Shown here: positions 50,522-60,929 of the stretch, piece after piece
Layout: each line of letters begins with the position of its first letter
Numbering within the stretch: position 1 is the first letter of the stretch
Assembly (NCBI GenBank): GCA_020638555.1
Contig: JACKII010000002.1
Span: forward strand, 620,001-684,000
DNA from: Alphaproteobacteria bacterium
GTDB lineage: Bacteria; Pseudomonadota; Alphaproteobacteria; Bin95
Reading direction: 5' to 3'
DNA length: 64,000 bases
Translations under genes and position numbers: made by a program
Notes under the pieces: model-generated
What the model saw: only the letters and a program-made list of their open reading frames with translations
Databases searched by the model: none
What the model was told of the DNA's origin: nothing

Positions 50522-52234
50522 CTAACGGTCCCCGGGCGTCGCCACCGCGACATTGTCCAGCCACCAGTCGCCGCCCTTGTTGATGAACGAGACGCCGTCG
50601 AAGCGCTGGAAATCGCGGTCTTTGGCGGACAGCACCTCTTCGCGGTCGATCGCCAGCCGCAGCGTGCCATCGTCCTCGCGCTCCAGAACCACGCGGTGCC
50701 ACCCGCCGTCATCGAGGGAAATTTGGCGGTAGGCGGTGGCGATGTGGCGCGAGCGACCGTCGCGAACCGCCCACAGCTTCAGACCGCCGCGGCGCGAGTC
50801 GCCCACGGTGACGCGATAGCCCGTGCCCGCATTGCGGTCCAGATAGGCGCCGAAATTGAAGACGGTCCCGCCCCCGGGCGCATTGCCCCGGACGCGGAAG
50901 CGCAGGCGGAACGCGCCGTCGAAGCGCACCGGCAGGGCAGCCACGGCCGCCTCGCTCCGGCGGTCGGCCGGAACGCCCAGGGCCTGGCCCAGCACATCCC
51001 GCAACGACCCTTCGTCGTTGCGGCGCGGATCGTCGGCAATCGCGCTGAACAACGCCCCGTCGCGAATATCGAAGCGGCCGCTCAACACCTGCCAGGCCGG
51101 GTTGCGGGTGTGGTCGCCGTCGTCGAACCGGTCGCGCACCAGCACCTGCATGCGATCGCGCGGACCGTTTGCCTCGTCATCGTCCCGGTCGCGGTTGGCT
51201 GCATCGGCCGAGCCCGGGCGATCCGGCACGCCCAGGCTGCGCCACAGATTGGGGGACATGGCGCCGATCGGCTCCATTTTCTGGTCGCGGCGATAGGCAG
51301 CGATGGCCTTGCGCGTGTTCGGGCCAAGCTGCCCGTCCGGCTGGCCCGTATCGTAGCCGCGGCGGTTCAGGGCCGTCTGAACCTCCCGGATGCGGTCGCG
51401 CGACAGGTCGTCCCCGTTGGTGTCGCGCAGGTGCCGGGCCAGTTCCGCGTTCGGCTCGCCATTGACCGGGCGCCCGTAGTCGCGCTGGTAGGAGCGGATC
51501 GCGGCTTCCGTCGCCGGGCTCCAGTCGCCGGCAACGCTGTCCACCGGATAGCCCCGCTGGTGCAGTTGTTGCTGGATGGCGGACAGGGTCTGGCGGTCGG
51601 CCGCGGGGCGTTTGCCCGGCTCCGTCCACTGACTGCCCTGGTTCCGGTCCTTGCTCGCCTCTTCCCGCTCGCGTTCGCGTTCGGCCTTCGTCGCCGCGTT
51701 GCGGACATGCTCGGCCAGAACCCGGTTGTATTCGCCGGTCACCAACAGCTTGTGATCGCGCTCATAGGCGCGGATGGCGTCATGGGTCTGGGAATCGACG
51801 CGGCCGGTCTCGCGAATGTCGTAGCCCAGCGCGCGCAGATCCTGTTGCAGCGCGCGCACCGCCGGATCGCCCGGCTGGATCGCCGGCGGCGAGGTGTCCG
51901 TCGGCGGCGGTGCCGCCTTGGCGGCGTCGGCATTGGCGCGGATATGCTCCAGCAGCGCGTTGGACGGCTCGCCGGTGACCAGCAGGCGGTGGTCGCGCTG
52001 GTAGGCCTCGATGGCGGCCTGGGTCTTGCGGCCCATCAACCCGTCTGCGGTTCCGGCATCGTAGCCGGCGGCGTTCAGCGCCCGCTGGATGTCCAGCACG
52101 GTGATGCTGACCGCGGCCCGGGTTACCGGCAGCGCGTGGGGCAGGTGCCCGCCGCTTGCGGCCAGGGAGGCGGCCAGGGCCGGACCGGACAGGCCGATCA
52201 GGCTTCCGGCGAGAAGGGCGGAAATCAGGCGCAT
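50522..52234 (-). CDS. Exported protein with four peptidoglycan-binding repeats and a lectin-like C-terminus
   Basis: This 570-residue exported protein has a signal peptide (ISALLAGSLIGLSGPALAA). Four PG_binding_1-type repeats occur at about 44-102, 121-178, 212-270 and 278-336. Each has the pattern L...LGYD....D...T..AI..Y.RDH..... A charged linker (REREREEASKDRN) separates repeats two and three. Residues 360-570 look like a concanavalin/LamG-like beta-sandwich (FDGAFRLRFRVRG, GGWHRVVLERE, DWWLDNVAV). There is no catalytic domain, so a structural or cell-wall-anchoring role is likely. Confidence 0.82.
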   Translation of the reverse strand: MRLISALLAGSLIGLSGPALAASLAASGGHLPHALPVTRAAVSITVLDIQRALNAAGYDAGTADGLMGRKTQAAIEAYQRDHRLLVTGEPSNALLEHIRANADAAKAAPPPTDTSPPAIQPGDPAVRALQQDLRALGYDIRETGRVDSQTHDAIRAYERDHKLLVTGEYNRVLAEHVRNAATKAEREREREEASKDRNQGSQWTEPGKRPAADRQTLSAIQQQLHQRGYPVDSVAGDWSPATEAAIRSYQRDYGRPVNGEPNAELARHLRDTNGDDLSRDRIREVQTALNRRGYDTGQPDGQLGPNTRKAIAAYRRDQKMEPIGAMSPNLWRSLGVPDRPGSADAANRDRDDDEANGPRDRMQVLVRDRFDDGDHTRNPAWQVLSGRFDIRDGALFSAIADDPRRNDEGSLRDVLGQALGVPADRRSEAAVAALPVRFDGAFRLRFRVRGNAPGGGTVFNFGAYLDRNAGTGYRVTVGDSRRGGLKLWAVRDGRSRHIATAYRQISLDDGGWHRVVLEREDDGTLRLAIDREEVLSAKDRDFQRFDGVSFINKGGDWWLDNVAVATPGDR

Positions 52235-52289
52235 GGGTGTCGGTCTCCCTGTCGCGGGCGGGGCAATGCCAAGGGTCCGGCCGGAACCG

Positions 52290-53840
52290 TCAGACGATCC
52301 GGCTGGTATGGTTCCCCCAATATCGGTCTTTTAGCAGCCGTTTGTAGAGCTTGCCGGTTTCGAGCCGCGGCAGTTCCGCCTCGAAGTCGACGGACCGGGG
52401 CACCTTGTAGTGGGCCAGGTGCTCGCGCGCATGGGCGATCAGTTCGTCCGCCAGCGCCGCCGAGGGCTCAATGCCGGCGGCGGGCTGGACGACGGCCTTG
52501 ACCTCCTCGCCGAAGTCGGGATTGGGCACGCCGATCACGGCGACATCCGCCACTTTCGGGTGCATGACCAGGGCGTCCTCGATTTCCTGCGGATAGATGT
52601 TGACGCCGCCGGAAATGATCATGAACGACTCGCGGTCGGTCAGGTGGAGAAAGCCGTCCGCGTCGACAAAGCCGACATCGCCCAGCTTCGACCAGTTGCG
52701 GTGGATCGGATGGCGCGCCGCCTCGGTCTTTTCCGGGTCGTTCCAGTACTGGAACGGCATCTCGTCCCGCTCGAAATAGATCAGGCCGGGCGCGCCGGTC
52801 GGCAGGTCGTGGCCGGCCTCGTCGCAGATGTGCAGCACGCCCAGGATGGCGCGGCCGACCGTGCCCGGATGGGCCAGCCATTCCTCGGCATTGCAGACGG
52901 TCATGCCATTCACCTCGGTGCCGCCGTAGTATTCGAAAATGATCGGCCCCCACCAGTCCAGCATCTGCCGTTTCACGTCCATGGGGCAGGGGGCGGCGGC
53001 ATGAATCGCCACCCGATGGCTGGAGAGGTCGTGGCCGAGCCGGTCCTCGGGCGGCAGTTTCAGCATGCGGATGAACATGGTCGGGACCCATTGCGAGTGG
53101 GTGACCCGGTGCCGCTCGATCAGGCGGAGCGATTCGGCCGCGTCGAACCGCTCCATGATCACATTGGTGCCGCCCAGCGCGTGCACCGCCGCGGTGAAGG
53201 CCAGCGGTGCCGCGTGGTAAAGTGGCGCCGGCGAGAGATAGACCGCATCGGGGCCGACGTCGTAGAGGCCCTGCACCAGCAGGTCCAGGTTCGAGAGTTC
53301 GGCGAAAGTCCTGCCCGAGAGCGGGCGCTGAATGCCCTTCGGCCGGCCGGTGGTGCCGGAGGAATAATTCATGAAATCGCCGAGGGGCTCTTGCCGCAGC
53401 GGCCGGGTCGGCCGGTCGCGGATCGCGTCCTCCAGATGGCCGAAACCGGCGACCGGGCCATCCACCGCCAGCCGCAGCGGCGCGGCTTCGAGATGGGCGA
53501 GCATGGCGCTTGCCTCCGGTGCCAGCGCGGCGGAGGTGACCAGGGCCTTGGCACCGGAGTCGTTGACGATATAGGCGGCTTCCTCCGCGGTCAGGTATTT
53601 GTTGACGGCGCAGAGATAGAGGCCGCTGCGCACCGCGGCCCAGTAGACCTCATGATAGCGGATGTTGTTTTCCATGAAGAGGGCGACGACGTCGCCGGGC
53701 CGCAGTCCGTGCGCGGCGAACACATGCGCCAGCTGGATGCTGCGCGCGTTGAGTTCGCCATAGGTGAGCCGCTCGCCCGAGCCGGCCATGATGGTGGCGA
53801 TTTTGTCGGGATGGGCGGCGGCGTGTTCGGCGAGCGGCAT
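52290..53840 (-). CDS. Acyl-CoA synthetase (AMP-forming)
   Basis: This is a 516-residue adenylate-forming enzyme that activates a carboxylic acid to acyl-CoA. The core motifs are all present: the P-loop YSSGTTGRPKGIQRP near residue 155, YYGGTEVNGMTV, the hinge FMIISGGVNIYPQEIE near residue 405 and the catalytic Lys in RLETGKLYKRLLKD near residue 500. Substrate class (medium/long-chain, aromatic) is not decidable. GAGGA lies 7 bases before the ATG. With the nearby acyl-CoA dehydrogenase it fits fatty or aromatic acid degradation. Confidence 0.9.
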   Translation of the reverse strand: MPLAEHAAAHPDKIATIMAGSGERLTYGELNARSIQLAHVFAAHGLRPGDVVALFMENNIRYHEVYWAAVRSGLYLCAVNKYLTAEEAAYIVNDSGAKALVTSAALAPEASAMLAHLEAAPLRLAVDGPVAGFGHLEDAIRDRPTRPLRQEPLGDFMNYSSGTTGRPKGIQRPLSGRTFAELSNLDLLVQGLYDVGPDAVYLSPAPLYHAAPLAFTAAVHALGGTNVIMERFDAAESLRLIERHRVTHSQWVPTMFIRMLKLPPEDRLGHDLSSHRVAIHAAAPCPMDVKRQMLDWWGPIIFEYYGGTEVNGMTVCNAEEWLAHPGTVGRAILGVLHICDEAGHDLPTGAPGLIYFERDEMPFQYWNDPEKTEAARHPIHRNWSKLGDVGFVDADGFLHLTDRESFMIISGGVNIYPQEIEDALVMHPKVADVAVIGVPNPDFGEEVKAVVQPAAGIEPSAALADELIAHAREHLAHYKVPRSVDFEAELPRLETGKLYKRLLKDRYWGNHTSRIV

Positions 53841-53930
53841 GGGCGTTTCCTCATTTTTGCCGGGCGGCTGTTATGAGGCCGGATGGTACCGCCGAACCGG
53901 ACGGATGATAAGCCGGCGCTTCCGAGGGGC

Positions 53931-53987
53931 TTGTTTTCCGGCTGCGGCGGAGCGGTGGGCCGGGACCGCCCGCTCTCGCGAACACCG
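53931..53987 (+). repeat. REP-like hairpin, family 2, single copy
   Basis: TTTTCCGGCTGCGGCGGAGC...GCCGGGACCGC continues into CGCTCTCGCGAACACCG. The latter extension is shared with the copy at 33851-33910 (opposite strand). The copy lies in the gap between the acyl-CoA synthetase start and the ThDP-enzyme stop. Confidence 0.7.
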
Positions 53988-54015
53988 CGGTCGCCGGTGT
54001 TCGCGTGCTGATACC

Positions 54016-54047
54016 GACCCCGGATGGCGGCTCCGCCACCTCCGGGG
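54016..54047 (-). terminator. Hairpin after the ThDP-enzyme gene
   Basis: The outer stem CCCCGGA/TCCGGGG and inner stem TGGCGG/CCGCCA lie 11 bases beyond the stop on the minus strand. No T-run follows. Confidence 0.5.
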
Positions 54048-54057
54048 AAGCGTGCGC

Positions 54058-55758
54058 CTAGGCCACCCACTCCGACACGGGCGCGGCGGCTTCGTGCAGG
54101 GGTTGGCTCAGCACGTCGATCAGGGTCGGGCCGTCGTGCGCCAGAGCCTGTCGCAGCACGCCGGGCAGGTCGGCCGGGTCCTCCACCCGCCAGCTCTTCA
54201 CGCCGAAGGCGGAGGCCACGGCCGCATGGTCGGTGCGGCCGAAATCGACATTGTAATAGCGCTGGCCGAAGCCCGCATGCTGGCCCGCCTTGATCCAGCC
54301 GAACACGGCGTTGGAAAACACGATAGAGGTGATCGGCATGCGGTGGCGCACCAGCGTCTCGAACTCGCCGCAGCAGAAGTTGAACGAGCCGTCGCCCATC
54401 ATCGCCACGGTCTTCGCCGCCGGCCGGCCCACATGCGCGCCCATGGCCGCGGCGAGCGCGAAGCCGAGCGCGCCGTGGGCGCGGTTGGTGATGAAATGCC
54501 GGCCGCTCTCGCGCCAGCGATAATGGGCGGAGACATACGGGCAGGGCGTGCCCGGGTCGGCGACGACGATCGCGTCCGGGTCCAGGGCGTCGTGCAGCGC
54601 CTGTACCACCGCTTCCGGCCGGATCGGACGGTCTTTCGCGGCGGCGAGCGGCCGATACGCCTGGAGCTTGCCGGTCCAGGCAGCCGCCGCGCGGGCGGTG
54701 CCGTGCTGGCGGTGGCGCCCGGCCAGCGCCTCGACCGCGTCGGCCAGCGCCTCCAGGGCCAGGCGCGCGTCGGCGGCGATGGCGACCGCGGTCGGATAGT
54801 TGGCGCCGATCACCAGCGGGTCGCTGTCGATGTGCAGGATGGTCTTGCCCGGCGGCGGCGAGCGCCAGCGCTCGGTCGTGACCGAGCCGGCGCGGCAGCC
54901 GATGAACAGCACCACGTCGGCCTCGTCCACCACGGCGCGGGTCGACGGCACGCCGCCGTTGGAGCCGACGACGCCGACCGCCAGCGGGTCGGTTTCGGCG
55001 ATCGCGCCCTGGCCGGATACGGTGGTGGCCACGGGCAGGTCGAGCGCGCGGGCCAGTCGGGCGAGCGGCTCGAACGCGCCGGCGATCACCGGCCCGCCGC
55101 CGCAGATCGCCACCGCCCGCGAGGCGCCGGCGAGGATGCGCGCCGCCTCGGCAATGGCCTCCGGGTCGGCGGCGGAGGGTTCGGCCGGATAGGTGCGGTG
55201 GCGCGCGTCGGCCCAGATCTCGGCCTCGTCGACCGGGCCTTTCTGGGTGTCGAACGGCAGGGCCAGATGGGCGGCGCCGGGGCGGCCGGTGGTCATGGCG
55301 CGGAAGGCGGCCCGCACCGTCGCCGGCAGCCGCGCCGCATCGTCCAGGCTGGCGGTGAATTTGGTCAGCGGTCGGAACAGGCCGACCTGGTCCAGCTCGG
55401 TCAGCGGATAGCGGCCGCGCGCGGCCGTGGAAACGTCGGAGGTGATGGCCAGAACCGGCACCGAACTTTCGTTCGCCTCGACCACGCCCGGCAGGATGTA
55501 GGTGGCGCCGCCGCCGGACGGTCCCTCGCACACGCCGGGCTTGCCGGTGACGCGGGCATAGCCGTCGGCCATATAGGCCGCGTGCCGCTCGTCGCGGGTC
55601 AGGATATGGCGAATGCCGTGGTCGAGGCGCGCCATCGCATCGTAGAAGGGCAGCGTGGTGTCGCCGCAGAGGCCGAACATGTCGGTGACGCCATGGGCCT
55701 GGAGCATGCGCACCATGGCTTCGGCGCCGGTCAGGTGGTTGGGAACGGGCTGGGTCAT
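54058..55758 (-). CDS. Thiamine-diphosphate-dependent enzyme (acetolactate synthase large-subunit-like)
   Basis: The 566-residue protein has the three-domain layout of acetolactate synthase and benzoylformate decarboxylase relatives. The activating Glu is in TRDERHAAYMADGYAR near residue 58. The central domain has AICGGGPVIAGAFE and the GTPCPYVS region. The cofactor motif GDGSFNFCCGEFET...NAVFG is near residue 440. No small regulatory subunit gene is adjacent, and the FAD-site sequence is not typical of AHAS, so a decarboxylase, lyase or oxalyl-CoA-type role is equally possible. No Shine-Dalgarno sequence is evident. Confidence 0.85.
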   Translation of the reverse strand: MTQPVPNHLTGAEAMVRMLQAHGVTDMFGLCGDTTLPFYDAMARLDHGIRHILTRDERHAAYMADGYARVTGKPGVCEGPSGGGATYILPGVVEANESSVPVLAITSDVSTAARGRYPLTELDQVGLFRPLTKFTASLDDAARLPATVRAAFRAMTTGRPGAAHLALPFDTQKGPVDEAEIWADARHRTYPAEPSAADPEAIAEAARILAGASRAVAICGGGPVIAGAFEPLARLARALDLPVATTVSGQGAIAETDPLAVGVVGSNGGVPSTRAVVDEADVVLFIGCRAGSVTTERWRSPPPGKTILHIDSDPLVIGANYPTAVAIAADARLALEALADAVEALAGRHRQHGTARAAAAWTGKLQAYRPLAAAKDRPIRPEAVVQALHDALDPDAIVVADPGTPCPYVSAHYRWRESGRHFITNRAHGALGFALAAAMGAHVGRPAAKTVAMMGDGSFNFCCGEFETLVRHRMPITSIVFSNAVFGWIKAGQHAGFGQRYYNVDFGRTDHAAVASAFGVKSWRVEDPADLPGVLRQALAHDGPTLIDVLSQPLHEAAAPVSEWVA

Positions 55759-55790
55759 GGAGGGGCTTCGGGGGACATGGTGTGAATCAA

Positions 55791-55823
55791 GACCCCGGAT
55801 CGCTCTTGCGGGCGTCCGGGGTC
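55791..55823 (-). terminator. Terminator of the ACAD11-like gene
   Basis: A 9-pair outer stem GACCCCGGA/TCCGGGGTC is followed on the minus strand by TTGATT, 34 bases beyond the stop. It is the best of the recurring CCCCGGA hairpins. Confidence 0.65.
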
Positions 55824-55856
55824 GGGTAACGGTGCCAGAGAGGCGTCAGGCCGGGG

Positions 55857-57086
<1,230 letters not shown>

Positions 57087-57304
57087 AGGGGGGTTCCTCA
57101 CCTCGTCTTGAAGCTAGCGGGGCCGTTGGTATGCAGAGGCCAGCCTAGCGCGGCCCGGCTGCGGGCGGAAGCGTTAAGGCGCCCGGATTCGGGACTCGAT
57201 GCCGCGTGGCAAGGGTTGCAGGCCGGCGCGATTTGCGTCTCAATACGGCGATGGTTTGGCAATGCGCGGCCCGTTGCGATGGGGCCGTGGGGAAGCGTCG
57301 GGCA

Positions 57305-59044
57305 ATGCGGGGACTTTTCCAGACGGCGATGATCGGTTTGCGCATGGCAGCGCTCGCGACGGTGGTGATGCTGGCGGCTGTCGGACCGACGCCCGGAAGC
57401 GCGGCCCACGCCCAGGCGGCGGCCGGCGCGGTCGCTTCCGATGAAACATCCCTGGCGGAAAAAGCGGTCGCGACGAAGAAGCGGTTCATCGCCGCGGTTT
57501 ATCGCGGCGGCGTCCGGGTCGCGCGGCTGTTTCCGGAGTGGCAGCGGGGTTACGAGGAGTTGCGCGCCCCGGAGGGTTCCACGACAGGCGGCGGGGCGGA
57601 GCGAGAGACGGTCGGCCGTCAGTGGGCGGTAGGAGCCGGCGGCGCGATCATGTCCTCCGAGGACGGCGGCACCACCTGGCGGCAGCCCTGGACGGGGACC
57701 CGGCACGACCTGCGCGATATCTATGTCCTGCCCCATGACGGCCTCCCGCTGGATTATCGCGGGCCGACGGCCTGGGCGGTGGGCGACGCCGGAACCGTGT
57801 TGACCAGTTTCGACCGCGGCCGCACCTGGCAATTGGGGGGCGAGGTTGCGCGCGGCCCAGGCCGCCGCGAGCGCGTCGCTCTGACCGAGGTTGGCTTTCA
57901 GCGGCAGAGCCGGAACGCCTATGCAACGTACGCCGAGGGCAGCAAGGCGGTCCGGCTGGAGCCGGACGGGCGCGGTTGGCTGGACGTCAACTCCCCGAAC
58001 GGGCTCGAAAGGATGCAACAGCTCGACACCATCCGGGGGCCCATTCACCCTTCCGACAAGCCCTGCTGGGTCACATTCAACAGCGCCGACCGGACGTTCA
58101 CGATCCGATTCACCAAACGGGAGTATAGGCTACGGCTGGGGTGGACCGTGCAATCGCTGACCCGGCTCGGCGGGTCGGATACGTGCCGGGCCTGGGACAC
58201 CGACGGGGTCGTGTACGCCACCCGGTACGAAGAAGGGCAGCGCCGGGTCACCGAACTGGATCGGCCGCTGGGCTCGTACACCATCCGGTCGGATTCCCTC
58301 CGATGCGAAGGTGATCAAACGGTTAACGATTGGTACGGCAATGATCGGTATGCGGTCATGGCTTCTGATGATTGCGTCTATGTGCAGACGGTCGGCCCCG
58401 ATGCGCCGTGGGAGCGATTGATCGGCATCGCCGATGGGGCTGGGATTACGGCCGCGGCCGTCGCCGGGCATTCTCCACGCGTCTGGACGGTCGGCACGGG
58501 CGTGATCCGAGCCTACGACCGGCATGGCCAGGTGAAATTCGAGGGCCTCGGGGAAAACCACCCGGTCCTGGGAACCGTACTCAACGATATTGCCGTCGCA
58601 TGGGACGGCCGCACCGCGATTGCGGTTGGGTCCAAGCGCAATCAGGCCAGCCTGGTCTTCGCCGCCTTGCGAACGGCCCTCGTTTCCGCCAGGAACGATC
58701 GGCCGACCGTGGCGGTCCAAGAGCTGTTGCGCACCCATGACCAGCCGAACACCGCCGATCCGCCGGAGGTTCGAAGCATGCCGCAAATCGCCGACACCTT
58801 TCGCCGGGTCGTAGCCGACGACGACGCCCGCAGTGGCGTGATCATCGGCGATAAAGGGCTCTATTCCTTTGTCTTGGATCCGGACCTGCCGCCGGTGAAC
58901 GCGCTGGCGGACTATGACTGCCAGGAGTTTCTGAAGCCGGCATGGCGATGGCGCTCCTTCGGTGAGGACGCGGTGCAGCGGGCGGAGGAACTGAATGCCC
59001 TCTGCCTCAAGGACAAGACCCTCCTTCTGCCGGGACAATCCTGA
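57305..59044 (+). CDS. Exported Asp-box (BNR-repeat) beta-propeller-like protein
   Basis: This is a protein of about 579 residues with a signal peptide (MAALATVVMLAAVGPTPGSA). Two clear Asp-boxes occur: SSEDGGTTW near residue 120 and TSFDRGRTW near residue 163, each preceded by a WAVG strand (QWAVGAGGAI, AWAVGDAGTV). This is the pattern of Ycf48-like or sialidase-type propellers. Later blades are less regular (RVWTVGTGVI). Cys residues in the second half could form disulfides. The catalytic residues of a sialidase are not visible, so it is more likely a binding or assembly protein. The start is uncertain; in-frame ATGs occur from 57206 on. Confidence 0.7.
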   Translation: MRGLFQTAMIGLRMAALATVVMLAAVGPTPGSAAHAQAAAGAVASDETSLAEKAVATKKRFIAAVYRGGVRVARLFPEWQRGYEELRAPEGSTTGGGAERETVGRQWAVGAGGAIMSSEDGGTTWRQPWTGTRHDLRDIYVLPHDGLPLDYRGPTAWAVGDAGTVLTSFDRGRTWQLGGEVARGPGRRERVALTEVGFQRQSRNAYATYAEGSKAVRLEPDGRGWLDVNSPNGLERMQQLDTIRGPIHPSDKPCWVTFNSADRTFTIRFTKREYRLRLGWTVQSLTRLGGSDTCRAWDTDGVVYATRYEEGQRRVTELDRPLGSYTIRSDSLRCEGDQTVNDWYGNDRYAVMASDDCVYVQTVGPDAPWERLIGIADGAGITAAAVAGHSPRVWTVGTGVIRAYDRHGQVKFEGLGENHPVLGTVLNDIAVAWDGRTAIAVGSKRNQASLVFAALRTALVSARNDRPTVAVQELLRTHDQPNTADPPEVRSMPQIADTFRRVVADDDARSGVIIGDKGLYSFVLDPDLPPVNALADYDCQEFLKPAWRWRSFGEDAVQRAEELNALCLKDKTLLLPGQS

Positions 59045-59473
59045 CGCGATATCCCGGCCGCCCGGCGGTTGCACTTTGCCGGAAATCCCTCTGTCCAGGC
59101 GTAGGATGTCGTTGGTTTCCGCCTTGTGACCCCGGCGCCAATGGGCGCGGGTGAAGGCCGGGATACCGCACAGGTTGTGTGACTTGTGTCACGCCATGGT
59201 GCCTTGAAACTCTCGCCAGGGTTGCATTTCTTCGCGCGTATCGTTATGTATGCGTTCGATCGGTTCATTGGCTTATCCCATTGTTGTTTGGGAATTGTCT
59301 GCGGGCCGGTAGGGGCGCATCCGCATCGGAATGCGGGTGCAGGTCTCTGGCAGAGGAGCGTGCTGGTGATGAGCATTGATGGACAACGTCCGCGATATGC
59401 GGCGGAAATTTCAATCAAAACGAGACGTTGAGCGTTTCTGAGATCTTTACGGTCTGCAACGATTGTGTATGCC
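59045..59473. other. Long leader/promoter gap before the GPGGX surface protein
   Basis: The gap is 429 bp and less GC-rich than its surroundings, especially from 59215 on. It contains a CRP-type palindrome at 59178-59193 and a weak TTGCAT/TATGTA promoter pair at 59222-59250 (spacer 17). If that pair is real, the palindrome would be centred about 71 bases upstream of the start. Small frames in the gap have no supported ribosome-binding site. Confidence 0.5.
59178..59193. promoter_or_regulatory. CRP/FNR-family-type operator
   Basis: TGTGACTTGTGTCACG matches the CRP consensus TGTGA-N6-TCACA in 9 of 10 defined positions. It is the only such site I noticed in the window and lies about 290 bases upstream of the surface-protein ATG. 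Confidence 0.5.
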
Positions 59474-60811
59474 ATGAAAACAAGATGCTTCCTCACTGGC
59501 GCCACAGGCATGACGCGGAGGCTTGGCAGGGCGGCCACGGCCGGCCTGATCGCGTTGGCGACGATGGCGCACGGGTCCGCTTACGCCAGCATGGCGGATA
59601 GCCGGTCCGGCGCGGCTCCTGCGGAGCCGCCGACGGAAGCCGCGGCCCCGGTCCATACGACGCAGGTTCCGCCGGCCTGGGTCCGTGAGATGGCGCCGGT
59701 GACGCACTGGTATCGCGACCGGACCGAACTGACGGGCGACCGGACGGCTGCCGGCGACGAGACCTCCTGGAAAGACACCATTGGCGGGACCGTGTTCGAC
59801 ACGGAGGGTGTGGGCGTCGGCTGGCACGAAGACACGCTGACATTGCTGCTGGCGACGCACTTCCCCAACCGGAATGTTCTGTCGGCGGGCCGCATGGTGG
59901 CCCCTGCCGACCTGGCGCTGGACCTGGACGGCAACGGGACGCTCGAAACCGCCGTGGTGCTGAGCGATGTTCGCGCGACCGGTGACCGCAATATCGTCCG
60001 GCCGGGCTCGGTCGCGCGCGGGCAGGTCTATCGGGTCAGCGAGTGGTACCGGCCGGACGACCTTCTCTATACGACCTATGGCCAGGGTTGGCGTTGGACG
60101 GGGCCGGACGGCACGGAGTTCGCCCAGCCCCTGGTCCCGGTCTGGATGAAACAGGGCGACTTGCGCCGGGACGTGGAGGCCAGCGTCGACTGGCTGCCGC
60201 GTCCGGACGATCAGGGGTGGGCCGTCAAGGTCACGCTGCGGTTTCTGGACCCGGACGCCATCCCGCCAACCTTTGCCCTGGTGTGGGGCACCGCGGTTTG
60301 CGGCAACGATGTCGTGGTGGTCCAGCCCTCCTGGCCGGACGACATGCTCGCAGCCAGCGCGGTGTTGCCCGATATGGCCGAGACCGGCGGCGAGCCATTG
60401 CCGCCGGGCGGCCCGGCGCCACTGCCGCGGTGGAATGTTCCGTTTCCCGTTGCCTTCCATCCGACGCCGGTGGCTTTCGGTGGCGGCTTTGGCCCCGGAG
60501 GTTCTGGCCCCGGCGGTTTTGGGCCCGGCGGGTTCGGTCCGGGCGGTCCGGGCCCCGGCGGTTCGGGCCCTGGTGGATTTGGCCCTGGCGGGTCAGGTCC
60601 CGGCGGTTTTGGCCCTGGCGGGTCGGGTCCCGGCGGTTCTGGCCCTGGCGGCTTCGGGCCGGGTGGGCCGGGTGGGCCGGGCCCCGGCGGTCTGGGACCG
60701 GAGCCGAACGAAAAGCCCCCGGTGATCGTGGTGAGCGAACCGAACCTGTTGGCCATGTTCGGCATCTGCGGCGTGGCGCTGGTCTGGCTTCGCCGACGCC
60801 GGGCGTCTTAG
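59474..60811 (+). CDS. PEP-CTERM surface protein with silk-like GPGGX repeats
   Basis: This exported protein is about 445 residues. The signal peptide contains TAGLIALATMAHGSAYA. A beta-rich domain spans about 75-290 (VGVGWHEDTLTLLLATHF, ALDLDGNGTLETAVVLSD, PTFALVWGTAVCG). Residues 335-410 consist of about 13 GPGGX pentapeptides with X mostly Ser or Phe. The C-terminus is the exosortase signal: SEPNLLAMFGICGVALVWL followed by RRRR. The protein should therefore be cut by an exosortase and attached to the surface or released. The ATG at 59474 is chosen; a GTG at 59465 is possible and no good Shine-Dalgarno sequence is seen. Confidence 0.82.
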   Translation: MKTRCFLTGATGMTRRLGRAATAGLIALATMAHGSAYASMADSRSGAAPAEPPTEAAAPVHTTQVPPAWVREMAPVTHWYRDRTELTGDRTAAGDETSWKDTIGGTVFDTEGVGVGWHEDTLTLLLATHFPNRNVLSAGRMVAPADLALDLDGNGTLETAVVLSDVRATGDRNIVRPGSVARGQVYRVSEWYRPDDLLYTTYGQGWRWTGPDGTEFAQPLVPVWMKQGDLRRDVEASVDWLPRPDDQGWAVKVTLRFLDPDAIPPTFALVWGTAVCGNDVVVVQPSWPDDMLAASAVLPDMAETGGEPLPPGGPAPLPRWNVPFPVAFHPTPVAFGGGFGPGGSGPGGFGPGGFGPGGPGPGGSGPGGFGPGGSGPGGFGPGGSGPGGSGPGGFGPGGPGGPGPGGLGPEPNEKPPVIVVSEPNLLAMFGICGVALVWLRRRRAS

Positions 60812-60872
60812 GGTTTGAAGGCCGCCTTACCGATTTCGCTTTGACGAATTCTTTGATTGATCCACCTCAAGG

Positions 60873-60900
60873 GTGACGCGTCCGTCTCGGTTGATAGAAT
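60873..60900 (+). promoter_or_regulatory. Candidate sigma-70 promoter of the Lon-like gene
   Basis: GTGACG (60873-60878) and TAGAAT (60895-60900) are 16 bases apart. The expected start near 60907 is about 23 bases before the ATG and leaves the GAGGA site in the leader. Confidence 0.4.
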
Positions 60901-60929
60901 GCGGCAACCAAGATGACGAGGATGGGTCC

